A stretch of 64,000 nucleotides of DNA from assembly GCF_027943255.1 (NCBI RefSeq), contig NC_072897.1, positions 62,582,406-62,646,405 on the forward strand, in the 5' to 3' direction. The translations under genes were made by a program, and so were the position numbers. Below, piece after piece: positions 44,226 to 54,052 of this stretch. Positions within the stretch are counted from its first letter, which is position 1. Each line of letters begins with the position of its first letter. The notes under the pieces are model-generated. The model saw only the letters and a program-made list of their open reading frames with translations. It had not been told where the DNA came from and did not search any database. This stretch comes from Anastrepha obliqua. Its lineage: Eukaryota; Arthropoda; Insecta; Diptera; Tephritidae.

Positions 44226-47200
44226 CTCGGTCATCCTGATTGTCATATGCCTCAGATGACTCTTCGTCGTGATCGTCTTCATTGTGCTCATAATACCGCC
44301 ATAGCTTCATATTATCTGCGCTAGTTGATGTTTGACTTGGGCCTCGAAAGTCCCCAACTTTTTTCACATCGTATCTGCCATGTCTTTTAACTTTGCTTAC
44401 TTGGTATGGGCCGATGTATTTACTGGCCAGTTTTTTACCTGTTACGAACTGTGTGACTTTGATGGCTACTAAATCGGATATTTGATATCCATGCTCTCCT
44501 TTTCGTTTTCGATCATAGTTGGATTTGTACACTTCTTGCGCTTTAAGTATTTGTTTTCTGGCTTCCTGACGGATTTGGTTTCGCTCATTTTGTGTGACTA
44601 CCAGCAGTTCTTCTTGGAGTACTTTTAGCAGCTCTATATCGGCTTCGTTTCGCATCTTTACACCGAACATCACTTCAAACGGTGTAAACTTTGTAGAAGA
44701 GTGAACGTGAGAATTGATTGCGCGTTGCACTTGTGACGTATATTTGTACCATTTATCCGGCTCTTTTGCTGACATCTTTGCTAGAATCGAAATAATTACG
44801 CGGTTCACTCTCTCGATCTGACCGTTTCCCCTTGGGACGCCGGTTGTTACCTCAACATGGTCGATTTTATTTTTTTCGCAAAATTCTTTAAACAGTTTCG
44901 ACGTGTACGCTGTGCCTTGGTCGCTTATTATACGCAGCGGACTGCCGAATATTGTCACCCATGACTCCAGGTGCCTTACAACTTCCTGTGCATCTGTGCT
45001 CTTGGTAGGGTATATCCACGTATACTTGGAGAATCCATCGACGATAGCGAAAATATACTTGTAACACTTTGATGTTGTATCCAGAGTACCCAAATGGTCG
45101 ACATGGAGGGTAGAAAGGGGACTGTCCCCTTTGTCAATACAAGGCAGATAATCTTCTTTCTTACCCAGCTTATGATTGTGCATAATGCATTCGACACAAT
45201 TTTGAATTACCTGCTGAACTTTCTTTTCAAGATGTGGAATGTGCCCGAATCTATGCGTCTCTTTAATTATTTCGTTCTTCATGCTCTTTGGTATAGCCAA
45301 TACATCCTGCCCATCGACTTGCTTATAAACTAATTGATTTTTCAATTTAAAGTTTTCATATGGTTTTTCTTTAAGAATCTCTGCTACAGCTGTCAAATGT
45401 GAGTCCTGCTTCTGAGCTCTTGCGATCTGGGCTTGAACTTCTGAGGTCACTGTCATCACGGGAAATCGACTTAAGCTATCCACATGCTTCATTCTGTTGC
45501 CAGATCGGTGCTCTATATTGTATGCAAAATCTTGCAGGTACATCAACCATTGAACCACTTCACGTGGTATATCTCTTTTCGCATTTGTCTGCTTGAAAGC
45601 CGCACAATCTGTGACTAGTGTAAACTGTATACCCATCAGGTAGTGACGCAACTTTTTTGTGGCTAAGTATGCTGCTTTTACCTCAAGAAAATAGCTGTGT
45701 AATTTTTCTTCTTGGGGAGAAGTCTTTTTACTCCAGTAGAAAACCGGATGCCATTCTCCGTTCTGGAGCTGTATCAGCGTTGCCCCGAACCCATGTTTCG
45801 ACGCATCGACGTGTAGCTGTGTCTCAGCGTTCTGCTTATATATTTGCAGTACAGGTTCTGCAATGAGTGCCGACTTCAAATCATCAATTGCCTTTATTTC
45901 TTCTTCTTTTATCTGAAATACTTCGTTTTTTCTTAACAGTTGTGTCAAGGGCCTAGCTATACCAGCATAGTTACGGATAAATTTTCGAAAATATCCGGTT
46001 AAACCCAAAAAAGTCTGTACGTCTCGAATGTTTTTTGGTATCGGAAAGTTTTTGACGGCTTTGACTTTGCTTTTCCCCGGCCAGATACGCCCATTCTCAA
46101 CTTCGTGCCCTAAAAACGCGACTCCCTTTTTCAAAAATTGGCATTTCGACCACTTAATTTCCAAACCATACTGCTGGGCTTGGTTCAATACCATTTGCAT
46201 ATTGTCTAAGCATTGTTCTTCTGTACCTCCAAAAATAATAATATCATCAACATAAATTTCCATTATACCTGCGTTAATTAATTTTTGAAAAATGTGGTTA
46301 ATATATCTTATGAAAACAGCGGGCGAATTACAAAATCCAAATGGAGCCCTGTTAAATTCATAAAGACCTTCTTTTGTGACAAACGCCGTGTATTTTTTGC
46401 ATTGCTCCTCAACTTCGACATGGAAAAATCCATTTGCAAGGTCCATCACGGTAAAATATTTTGCACCCTGCATTTTCTCAAGAACCTCTTCGACAATCGG
46501 TACTGGAAACCTGTCTTTCATAACCATGGAATTTAGCTTACGAAAATCAACGCACAATCTGTAGCTTCCATCTTTTTTCTTTGCCAGCACAACCTTGCTA
46601 GCGATTTCTGAACATGATTCGCGGATAATGCCTTTTTGCAGCCATTCAGCTACTTGCTTACGTACAAACTCCCTTTCCATTACTGACAATCGGCTAGGTG
46701 ATTCGCGAAGAATAATATTGTTGCTTTTCGGGACAATATTTAATTTAATGTGACTGTTTGATTGAATAAAACTCGGCTTATAGTTATCAATCAACTGTTT
46801 GACTGCTTCTTTGTATTTAGGATCCACATCTACCTCATTGCTGCTATGAACATTTAAAACATTGTAACTAGTTTCTCCTGCATTTGTGTCATCTTGTGAT
46901 CGTGAGAAATTATACCCCTTGGCATTTAGTATTACCAAAAACTTTTTCAGAAAATCGTACCCTACAATTGCGTCTACATTTATTTTGCTATCTTTTACAA
47001 CCAAAAACGTATGTTGTGTACTCAACTCGTCAACAACGACTTGTGTTGTAAATTCTCCTAACACATCGGCGGCGACGTTGCCTAAGCCATACAGTCTAGC
47101 AAAACTTTTTCGCAGTTCACAATTGCTACCTATTTGGTCATATACACTCTTACGCATTAGCGAAACGTCTGCTCCAGTGTCCACCAAACAAGACACATTG

Positions 47201-48243
47201 TTGTTATTGATTTTCAGCTGTTTCATGCGTTTTTCGTCGAATACTACGTTTACAACGTTTTGCTTCGTGGTGGTGCACTGCTTAGCCATATGGCCAGCGC
47301 CATTACATTTAAAGCATTTCGTGTCTTCTTTGCACTCAGCCCTCTTGTGCTGTGTCGACCCGCAATTAAAACAATGTTGATTTTTACGCTCGCCGTCATT
47401 ACTACTTTTATCCACTTCTTTACGAGTGCTTGCTATCTGCCGACGTTTATTTGCTTCGCTGTGCTTTGCCAAAGGCTCCACCAACTCATATGCTTTGATC
47501 AACTCTTTGTAGGATCGAGCACTATATAATGGATACTTTTGTTCGTTGCGCAACTCAACACCATCAGCTATGTACGTTATAATTGACTGCTCATCAACCT
47601 TACCTAGTGCTGCTATTTTCCGCATTTGTAACACGTATTCATGGAAGTTTTCTGTTGCTTGTTTTCGACGTTGAATTAATAGCTTATGTACCTCTGCGCT
47701 ATTTAATGGTTTGTCAAATTCCTCTATCAACGCTTCACACAACGAGTTATAGTTGGAGACTGTAATTGTTTCCAACAACAAAGCTGCAGTGCCCTTCATT
47801 TTATTTCGCGCATTGACATACTTCTGTTTTGCTGTCAACTCATAAGCCTCAGCATTCTCGTCAAAATTAGATATCCATTGCCGAATTGGAATAGATACCC
47901 CGTCAAAATTAGGTACGACTTTTGCGAATGCATCAATAGTGACATTACCTTTACTGGCATCGTTTTGGTTCATTTTCTCGATAAATGATTTAAAGAAAAT
48001 TTCCATTTTATCTTCCATTTTGGGTAACCCGTGACTTTTCTCGCTGATCTGCTGCTGTTCGTATGTAGTAACTCGGCTGTTCGTTGCTTCGCCTTCTCTG
48101 CCTGCTTCGACTGCGTTTCGTTCAGCTGGATGTTCTGCCTTTGCGTTTTTTTCTGCTGCTTGCTGCTTATTGGAGGTTTTTGCTATGTTCTGCGTTTCTC
48201 TGCTGCTTGACGGCTTTCTGATTTCTTTGCCCGAGCGTAGCAT
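44221..48243 (-). CDS. Ty3/gypsy Gag-Pol polyprotein, 1340 aa, intact
   Basis: A single frame encodes the whole replication machinery. Visible domains: capsid-like gag (~100-260), two CCHC knuckles (CFNCGSTQHKRAEC ~293 and CFKCNGAGHMAKQC ~313), retropepsin with CLVDTGADVSLM (~351), RT with RLCVDFRKLN, GFCNSPAVFIRYIN and YVDDIIIFGG (~664), RNase H with LHVDASKHGFGATL (~809), and integrase with an H/C zinc region (VIQNCVECIMH), D at TLHVDHLG (~1048), D at IISDQGTAYTS (~1108) and E at GNGQIERVNR (~1144). Gag and pol are fused with no frameshift or stop between them, so Gag:Pol ratio must be set otherwise. The stop codon lies in the 3' LTR and there is no spacer. No chromodomain or env was recognised. 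Confidence 0.97.
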   Translation of the reverse strand: MLRSGKEIRKPSSSRETQNIAKTSNKQQAAEKNAKAEHPAERNAVEAGREGEATNSRVTTYEQQQISEKSHGLPKMEDKMEIFFKSFIEKMNQNDASKGNVTIDAFAKVVPNFDGVSIPIRQWISNFDENAEAYELTAKQKYVNARNKMKGTAALLLETITVSNYNSLCEALIEEFDKPLNSAEVHKLLIQRRKQATENFHEYVLQMRKIAALGKVDEQSIITYIADGVELRNEQKYPLYSARSYKELIKAYELVEPLAKHSEANKRRQIASTRKEVDKSSNDGERKNQHCFNCGSTQHKRAECKEDTKCFKCNGAGHMAKQCTTTKQNVVNVVFDEKRMKQLKINNNNVSCLVDTGADVSLMRKSVYDQIGSNCELRKSFARLYGLGNVAADVLGEFTTQVVVDELSTQHTFLVVKDSKINVDAIVGYDFLKKFLVILNAKGYNFSRSQDDTNAGETSYNVLNVHSSNEVDVDPKYKEAVKQLIDNYKPSFIQSNSHIKLNIVPKSNNIILRESPSRLSVMEREFVRKQVAEWLQKGIIRESCSEIASKVVLAKKKDGSYRLCVDFRKLNSMVMKDRFPVPIVEEVLEKMQGAKYFTVMDLANGFFHVEVEEQCKKYTAFVTKEGLYEFNRAPFGFCNSPAVFIRYINHIFQKLINAGIMEIYVDDIIIFGGTEEQCLDNMQMVLNQAQQYGLEIKWSKCQFLKKGVAFLGHEVENGRIWPGKSKVKAVKNFPIPKNIRDVQTFLGLTGYFRKFIRNYAGIARPLTQLLRKNEVFQIKEEEIKAIDDLKSALIAEPVLQIYKQNAETQLHVDASKHGFGATLIQLQNGEWHPVFYWSKKTSPQEEKLHSYFLEVKAAYLATKKLRHYLMGIQFTLVTDCAAFKQTNAKRDIPREVVQWLMYLQDFAYNIEHRSGNRMKHVDSLSRFPVMTVTSEVQAQIARAQKQDSHLTAVAEILKEKPYENFKLKNQLVYKQVDGQDVLAIPKSMKNEIIKETHRFGHIPHLEKKVQQVIQNCVECIMHNHKLGKKEDYLPCIDKGDSPLSTLHVDHLGTLDTTSKCYKYIFAIVDGFSKYTWIYPTKSTDAQEVVRHLESWVTIFGSPLRIISDQGTAYTSKLFKEFCEKNKIDHVEVTTGVPRGNGQIERVNRVIISILAKMSAKEPDKWYKYTSQVQRAINSHVHSSTKFTPFEVMFGVKMRNEADIELLKVLQEELLVVTQNERNQIRQEARKQILKAQEVYKSNYDRKRKGEHGYQISDLVAIKVTQFVTGKKLASKYIGPYQVSKVKRHGRYDVKKVGDFRGPSQTSTSADNMKLWRYYEHNEDDHDEESSEAYDNQDDRV

Positions 48244-48272
48244 TCCGATTTAAAATGCAAAAAATGTTATGC

Positions 48273-48289
48273 GATCGGTTGAGCCCCCA
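48273..48289 (-). promoter_or_regulatory. primer-binding site of the young gypsy
   Basis: Directly beyond the 5' LTR edge the minus strand reads TGGGGGCTCAACCGATC, starting with the TGG that complements a tRNA 3' CCA. The first nine bases equal the start of tRNA-Pro-primed sites, but the remainder differs, so the primer tRNA is undetermined. Confidence 0.75.
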
Positions 48290-48483
48290 TGTAAGCTTGA
48301 ACAGTTTTTATTATTCCAAAAAATAGTAATTGAATATGAAGAAAAAATGTATTACAAAGTTCATTTAAAAAATGATCGGAAAAAAAATGACTACTGCTAC
48401 TGCTGAGGTTACGCTGACGACTAACTCTTTCCTTCTTCGTACTGGGGTGTTACATACGATTCAGGGCTGGCTGCCATCTTACA
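48290..48483 (-). repeat. 5' LTR of the young gypsy
   Basis: 194 bp copy adjoining the gag start. It is expected to hold the promoter, although no distinct TATA box was assigned. Confidence 0.95.
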
Positions 48484-49140
48484 TGTATATTGGTGGATAG
48501 TTGATATTTTTGTTTATAAAGTTGATGTGTACAGACTTTGTTTCATTTTAACTGTCAAATTGTGTATTTCATTAAGAGCAAGCTGCTACGCAATTGCAGT
48601 AGACTCTATGTCTGTCCTTCTGACAACTAGTTTTGCTGTGAACGGAACAGACTTTTTTCCTTCAAATGTGTTCTCGATGATATGAGTATTTCTGTGAATT
48701 TGGTCAATTGTTGAGTGTTTTGCACGGAATCCAAATTAGTATGGTGGTATTAATTGTTTATTTTCTATAATATTGTTCAGAAGCTTTATCAACAAATTTT
48801 CCTACAGCTTTGATAAAATGGGCAAAAGTGATGTTGGTCAACAAGTGCTACATCGTTTGGAGGCTTTCCTGGTTTTAGAAACATGATAACATCAGCTAAT
48901 GCCAATAAATGGGAAAGTATTGCTGCTTAAAGCAAGCGTTCATTATATTTGTCAGTTTTATAACGAGGTTTTGAGGACTTCTGCAGTTATAAAATCAAAC
49001 CCTGGAGATTTCTTCGGCTTTAACTTTTATGTCTCGTCACACATCTCATCTTCAGTTATAGGTCTTATATTGCCATCATTATCGCTGGCTATGCCATCAT
49101 TATTACCATAGGTGTGGTTACGAATTTTCTTACGTTAAAA

Positions 49141-49191
49141 TTCGAATAAAAATTCTCTTACAATAATTCCTCTGAGTTCGATCACTATTAT
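49141..49191. repeat. short LTR-relic fragment hosting the giant foldback
   Basis: CTCTTACAATAATTCCTCTG and GTTCGATCAC match 39076-39105. The last seven bases, CTATTAT, are the target duplication of the foldback element. Confidence 0.55.
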
Positions 49192-49519
49192 CAGAGAATG
49201 TTAATGCAATGAGAAGGAGCAAATGTTAAAAGAGCTTTTTTCGAGTTCTAATTTATAGATTCATAATAAGGTCATTTCAAATTCAACTTTCCTGAAGAGG
49301 TCGGAATTGCAGATATTTACCACGCGAGTGACGCGAGTGGAGGGTTTCTATATTTACTTACCACGCTCGGCCAAGAATTCAGATATTTTCTGCGTTTACC
49401 ATACTACTGAGGACGTTCATAAGATTTTTCGGCACACTACTAAGGAAATCGAAGCGAATAAATTTGCGATTAAGAAGGCCGCGCGGTAGTTAGTTTGTGG
49501 TGCAGAAGCTAAAGTCGGC

Positions 49520-49610
49520 GGAGTTATTCGTTTTGTGTTTTTGCACGTATTTAATTCAGGTTCAAGTCCTGAAGTCATATTTTTTTTCTTGCACATTTTT
49601 TTTTTTACAA
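49520..49610 (+). other. tRNA-like T-arm followed by oligo-T
   Basis: TTCAGGTTCAAGTCCTGAA (49556-49574) forms a 6 bp stem with a seven-base TTCAAGT loop, a canonical tRNA T-arm and Pol III B box (GGTTCAAGTCC). Runs of T follow at ~49580 and ~49600. The A box and acceptor stem are not convincing. The mirrored copy lies near 59140-59160. Confidence 0.5.
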
Positions 49611-49984
49611 TTCAAACCAGGAAAGTTTGGTAAAATTTTTGAGTTTATTTTAATTAAAATTTCTTTAAAATACTGTTTTTTGTATTTTATAAATGGAAAT
49701 TTCTTTTCGGTATAAAATAGTTCATACTGGATATGACCTGATTTTTATATAAATCAATCAAAACAGAAAATATGTACATATGTCTATAATCTATTTCATC
49801 AAATCCAAATTATATTGATGAGAAAATATCATTCTAATATCCGTCCAGAAAGCCAAACGCGCATACACAGATGCATATGCATATAATTACGCATACAAAC
49901 TTTCAACTAACGCAGAATATGTACATATAAAACTGCGAATCGAATAAATGAGTGATTTAGAAAAGATCATTAATGATTCTAGAT

Positions 49985-50085
49985 TAGCGCAATCGTGAAA
50001 GACGTGTTGCGTATTCGGTACATCGTCTCATATTTGACTCAGGTTCAAATCCTGTGCACAGTTTTTTATTCGATATTTTTATTTC
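49985..50085 (+). other. tRNA-like module with A box, B box and T run
   Basis: TAGCGCAATCGT (A box, 11 of 12 consensus positions) at ~49985 is followed ~70 nt later by GGTTCAAATCC (B box, 10 of 11) within a T-arm hairpin CAGG-TTCAAAT-CCTG at ~50042-50056, then TTTTTT at ~50064. The ends do not pair as an acceptor stem, so it is not a functional tRNA gene; a tRNA-derived SINE head or pseudogene is likely. A mirrored copy lies near 58660-58735. Confidence 0.5.
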
Positions 50086-50379
50086 ATTTTTTATATTTGG
50101 TTTAATTGAAATTGATTTAAAATAGTGTATTCAGGTTTTTCTAATACCAGTTATTTAGAAATTTATTTTCTATATAACATTATTCATTTGAATTGATTTA
50201 TATGTAAAACAGCCATAAAGTCAATCATATGAATACGCATTCCTATATTTAATTTCTTCAGTCAAATCTGAACTACTTACATACACATATTGATGAGAAA
50301 ATATTCTAATATCCATCCAGGAAGCCTAACGCGCATACTCACATATGTGTTTAAATATATGTACAAACTACCACCATTC

Positions 50380-50800
50380 TAACAAACCCAGAACACAAGC
50401 TTCTGCGCACACTTGACACATGGGATATGTATATCCTATGAGCAAAAAGAACCGGGAAGGTGATGTTGACTGTTTCCTTCGATTGCCAAGGCATAGTCCA
50501 CCATGAGTACCTTCCATCGGGCCAGACAGTCAATAGAGAATATTATTTATCCGTTTTGAAACCTTAGAGAGATGCTGTGTGTTGCAAACCGTTCTCAGAT
50601 TTTGCATGGTGATAACGCGCCACCGCACTGATCAAAGAGAATACAAATCGGCCTGCCGGGAGTGTTTGGAGGACTGGGTTAAGCGTTGGCACATGTGTGT
50701 TCCTTCAGACGGGTCATATTTTGAAGGAGATAATATAAATTTTCCTTAAATTTAACTCTGTTTTGTTTAATTTAAACATTCCCGGTACTTTCTGATCATA
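50380..50800 (+). pseudogene. mariner transposase fragment captured in the left arm
   Basis: From 50458 a frame reads KVMLTVSFDCQGIVHHEYLP, then SGQTVNREYYLSVLKP, the segment around the second aspartate of DD34D mariners (second D in FDCQG). After a deletion, SACRECLEDWVKRWHMCVPS and DGSYFEGDNINFP with its stop (to ~50750) give the authentic C-terminus. A CCCGGTACTTTCTGATCA terminal-repeat-like stretch follows at ~50781. The same fragment is mirrored in the right arm. Confidence 0.8.
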
Positions 50801-51914
50801 AGGTACATATATGCGGCTTTGCGGACAGCAATGTGTGATTCGCTGGAAGTCGCATTAACTCGCGACTGTCGCACAGTTAGAAGACATATTTACATACATA
50901 TAAGGGTGCATACATACATACGGAGCCGCGGCCACTCGACATGACAAAAATTTAAGATTTATCAAATATTGGCAAATAATTCCACGCGAAATATTCCAAT
51001 ATTGACTATTTTCGAATGGTCGCGAAAATTGGCATATGGGCGGCTCGTTTTATGAATGAAATTGAAATATGAGCTCTAACTTATGAATGAACTTTTTGTT
51101 TTGTTCCAAATTGTTCAGCGCCGTCGCTGATAGAATCATGGCCGCTGCGACTGCGTCTACGAATGTATTTTGTTTTTGTAGTCGCTAGGCTTAGATTTTA
51201 GCTTTGGGCGACATGCGCATGTGAGGTATGTGTTTTTGTTGTGTTCTAGAACATTTTAGAATGTGTGGTGGCAAAGCGGCCATCGCGTTGTGCTTGCTGT
51301 TGCTTTTGCGTCTATCAAAGTATTGTGTTTTTGTAAGTACAATATTTTGAATATCGACTGCTGAAAGACAAAAGTACACGGAAGCAAGAAGGGAGCGCTG
51401 TGCTCGCGCATATGTATATGTATGCTTGAATGTATGAACGTGCATGGATGTAGTAACATATGAATACAATTATTTTGTAGGAAGTTTAGAAGGCAAGTAG
51501 GTATATATGTATGTATATATGCTAGGACATAATACATACATAGAGCAGAATTGTTTTTGCACTTGTTAGGAAGAAACTCGCTAGTGCGTAAGTGTATTTG
51601 TCTTGTAAGAATGTGATGTGTTGTGACTTGTGTACATACATAAGTCAAGGTTATTTGGGCATACATGCATATGTACATATGTATGAAAGGAAGATGATGT
51701 TCTTGCGCTAGTGCATTATTGTTTTTCATATACAAATGTACATACCTACATATGTATGTAAATGCTGTCGAATACATAAACTATAAATTGACATACAATA
51801 TAAATTAAGTGTTGATTTATCTTAAACCGTTTTTTTTTTCTTAATGCAAATACCTCCTATTGACATGTACATACATATTATGTATGTATATTGTCATGTA
51901 CCATCATTTATGTA

Positions 51915-52992
51915 CATATAGAGTATACGTTCATTTATGAATGTATGTAATGAAAAACTTCATGAATTAGGTACTTTCAGAACTTTATTAAAATTAATTC
52001 GCGTCGCGCGCATCCACAAAACCTTGGTTCACAACGCAGGCGCAGAAATAAACGCACTGCGTATTTATCCTCCCCATGTGACTCGGCATCAATTCTCGGC
52101 GCCAATTTTTTTTTTCGTTTTTAAATTTTTTTTTTAATGTAATCGTAAACAAATTTTTAATAAATTTTATGTATCCGCTTATCATTTCAAAAGTAACAAA
52201 ATGGTAAAAAATAAGCAGTCGAAGAAATAAACGCACCGCCTATTTTTCCTCGCCACATGTTAGACTAAATTTCAATTCCCAGTGCAAACCTTTTTTTATT
52301 AATTTTTTTTTTTTTTTAAATTCGTTTGTTTTTATGTAATTAAAAAAAATTATGTAATAAATTTTACGTATTCGCTTATTATTTCAAAAAAATACGAAAA
52401 TAGTAAAAATTTAATTAGTTTAATGTATTTATCCTCCCCACGTGACTCGCCATCAATTCTCGGTGTAAATTTTTTTTTTTTTTCGTTTTTAAATTTCTTT
52501 TTTTAATGTAATCGTAAAAAATTTTTAATAAATTTTATGTATCCGCTTATCATTTCAAAAGTAACAAAATGGTCAAAAAATAAGCAGTCGAAGAAATAAA
52601 CGCACCGCCTATTTTTCCTCGCCACATGTTAGACTCGAGTTCAATTCCCGGTGCAAACTTTTTTTTATAAATTTTATTTTTTAAAATCGTTTGTTTTTTT
52701 TTTAATGTAATTGAAAAAAAAAAAATTATGTAATAAATTTTACGTATTCGCTTATTATTTCAAAAATACAAAAATAGTACAAATTTAATTGGTTTAATGT
52801 CGAGGTGAGAAATGTGCTGTGTGTTGAGGTGAAAGATGTGTGGTGTTTCTAATTTTTGTGTGGGCAAAAGTCAGTGAGGTGTCTATAAACTCGGTGTGCT
52901 AAATGACCTTATTACAAATCTTTCAGATCTCAATTGTACTAAAAAAAGCTTACAGTAACATTTGCACCTTCTCATTGCATTAACATTCTCTG
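51915..52992 (+). repeat. central tandem unit 1 of giant foldback
   Basis: 1,078 bp beginning CATATAGAGTATACGTTCAT and ending with AACATTCTCTG, the complement of the element terminus. It overlaps the end of the left arm. Confidence 0.85.
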
Positions 52993-53740
52993 CATATAGA
53001 GTATACGTTCATTTATGAATGTATGTAATGAAAAACTTCATGAATTAGGTACTTTCAGAACTTTATTAAAATTAATTCGCGTCGCGCGCATGCACAAAAC
53101 CTTGGTTCACAACGCAGGCGCAGAAATAAACGCACTGCGTATTTATCCTCCCCATGTGACTCGGCATCAATTCTCGGCGCCAATTTTTTTTTTTTTTTTT
53201 AAATGTGTTTTTTTTAATGTAATCGTAAAAAATTTTTAATAAATTTTATGTATCCGCTTATCATTTCAAAACTAACAAAATGGTAAAAAAATAAGCAGTC
53301 GAAGAAATAAATGCACCGCCTATTTTTCCTCGCCACATGTTAGACTCGATTTCAATTCCCATTGCAAACCTTTTTTATTAATTTTTTTTTTTTTAAATTC
53401 GTTTTTTTTTATGTAATTAAAAAAAATTATGTAATAAATGCTACGTATTCGCTTATTATTTCAAAAAATACGAAAATAGTAAAAATTTAATTAGTTTAAT
53501 GTATTTATCCTCCCCACGTGACTCGCCATCAATTCTCGGTGGAAATTTTTTTTTTTCGTTTTTAATTTTTATTTTTTTAATGTAATCGTAAAAAAATTTT
53601 TAATAAATTTTATGTATCCGCTTATCATTTCAAAAGTAACAAAATGATCAAAAAATAAGCGAAGAAATAAACGCACCGCCTATTTTTCCTCGCCACATGT
53701 TAGACTCGAGTTCAATTCCCGGTGCAAACTTTTTTTTATA
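52010..53740 (+). repeat. array of B-box-like/oligo-T modules
   Basis: Repeated ~200 bp modules each carry a tRNA T-arm-like segment followed by a T run. Examples are GAGTTCAATTCCCGGTGCAA near 52637 and 53710, ATTTCAATTCCCAGTGCAAA near 52270, and CATCAATTCTCGGCGCCAA-type near 52088, 52450, 53165 and 53530. Each is preceded by CGAAGAAATAAACGCACCGC or a similar block. Mirror copies are at 54150-54700. Degenerate tRNA-derived sequence is the simplest reading. Confidence 0.5.
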
Positions 53741-54052
53741 AATTTTATTTTTTAAAATCGTTTTTTTTTTTAATGTAATTGAAAAAAAAATTATGTAATA
53801 AATTTTACGTATTCGCTTATTATTTCAAAAATACGAAAATAGTACAAATTTAATTGGTTTAATGTCGAGGTGAGAAATGTGTGTTGAGGTGAAAGATGTG
53901 TGGTGTTTCTAATTTTTGTGTGGGCAAAAGTCAGTGAGGTGTCTATAAACTCGGTGTGCTAAATGACCTTATTACAAATCTTTCAGATCTCAATTGTACT
54001 AAAAAAAGCTTACAGTAACATTTGCACCTTCTCATTGCATTAACATTCTCTG
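52993..54052 (+). repeat. central tandem unit 2 of giant foldback
   Basis: 1,060 bp direct duplicate of the preceding unit, with small indels in T runs and a few substitutions. It also ends in AACATTCTCTG. A ~24 bp hinge (GCGGTACCTATCGATCATAC) then leads into the right arm. Confidence 0.85.

Larger units (their letters stand above)
44032..48483 (-). mobile_element. full-length young Ty3/gypsy LTR retrotransposon
   Basis: The 4,452 bp element has two LTRs of 194 bp with no difference I can find by eye, TGTAAG/TTACA-type ends and a 4 bp target duplication TGTA (44028-44031 and 48484-48487). A primer-binding site adjoins the 5' LTR. One uninterrupted ORF spans gag, protease, RT, RNase H and integrase; there is no env-like ORF. 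All this indicates a recent insertion, here into a Jockey LINE relic. Confidence 0.97.
43240..49140 (-). mobile_element. Jockey-clade LINE relic, split by an RTE piece and by the young gypsy
   Basis: In minus-strand order: a linker with NIRPITEDEMCDE and GFDFITAEVLKTSL-like (49110-48950), VIMFLKPGKPPNDV (48890), a decayed SYRPISLLPILSK region, YQFGFRAKHSTIDQIHRNTH-like (48700) and a tail to 48484. Next comes the gypsy, then a TKLRWSAHVKKK block (44031-43967), an RTE piece, and FQIQRFQTKVLKHTFRACEH (43390-43290), the usual C-terminal helix region. RT motifs A to C are missing, so an internal deletion preceded or accompanied the insertions. Confidence 0.6.
49192..52725 (+). repeat. left arm of giant foldback
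   Basis: Pairs with 54076-59523. In the outer ~300 bp the only differences I noticed are single bases, such as CTCGGCCAAG at ~49374 against CTAGGCCAAG in the partner. It holds tRNA-like modules, a mariner fragment, CATACATA-type microsatellites and T-rich segments. Confidence 0.9.

Noticed and set aside
49192..49200. hAT element on the basis of CAGAGA ends
   Set aside because: The flanking duplication matches for 7 bp rather than the 8 bp of hAT, and no hAT transposase is present; left unassigned.
49985..50085. Functional tRNA gene
   Set aside because: A and B boxes are present but the ends do not form an acceptor stem and no anticodon arm is evident; kept as a tRNA-like module only.
51400..51780. 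CRISPR-like or structured array in CATACATA-rich segment
   Set aside because: These are ordinary fly microsatellites without regular repeat-spacer structure.
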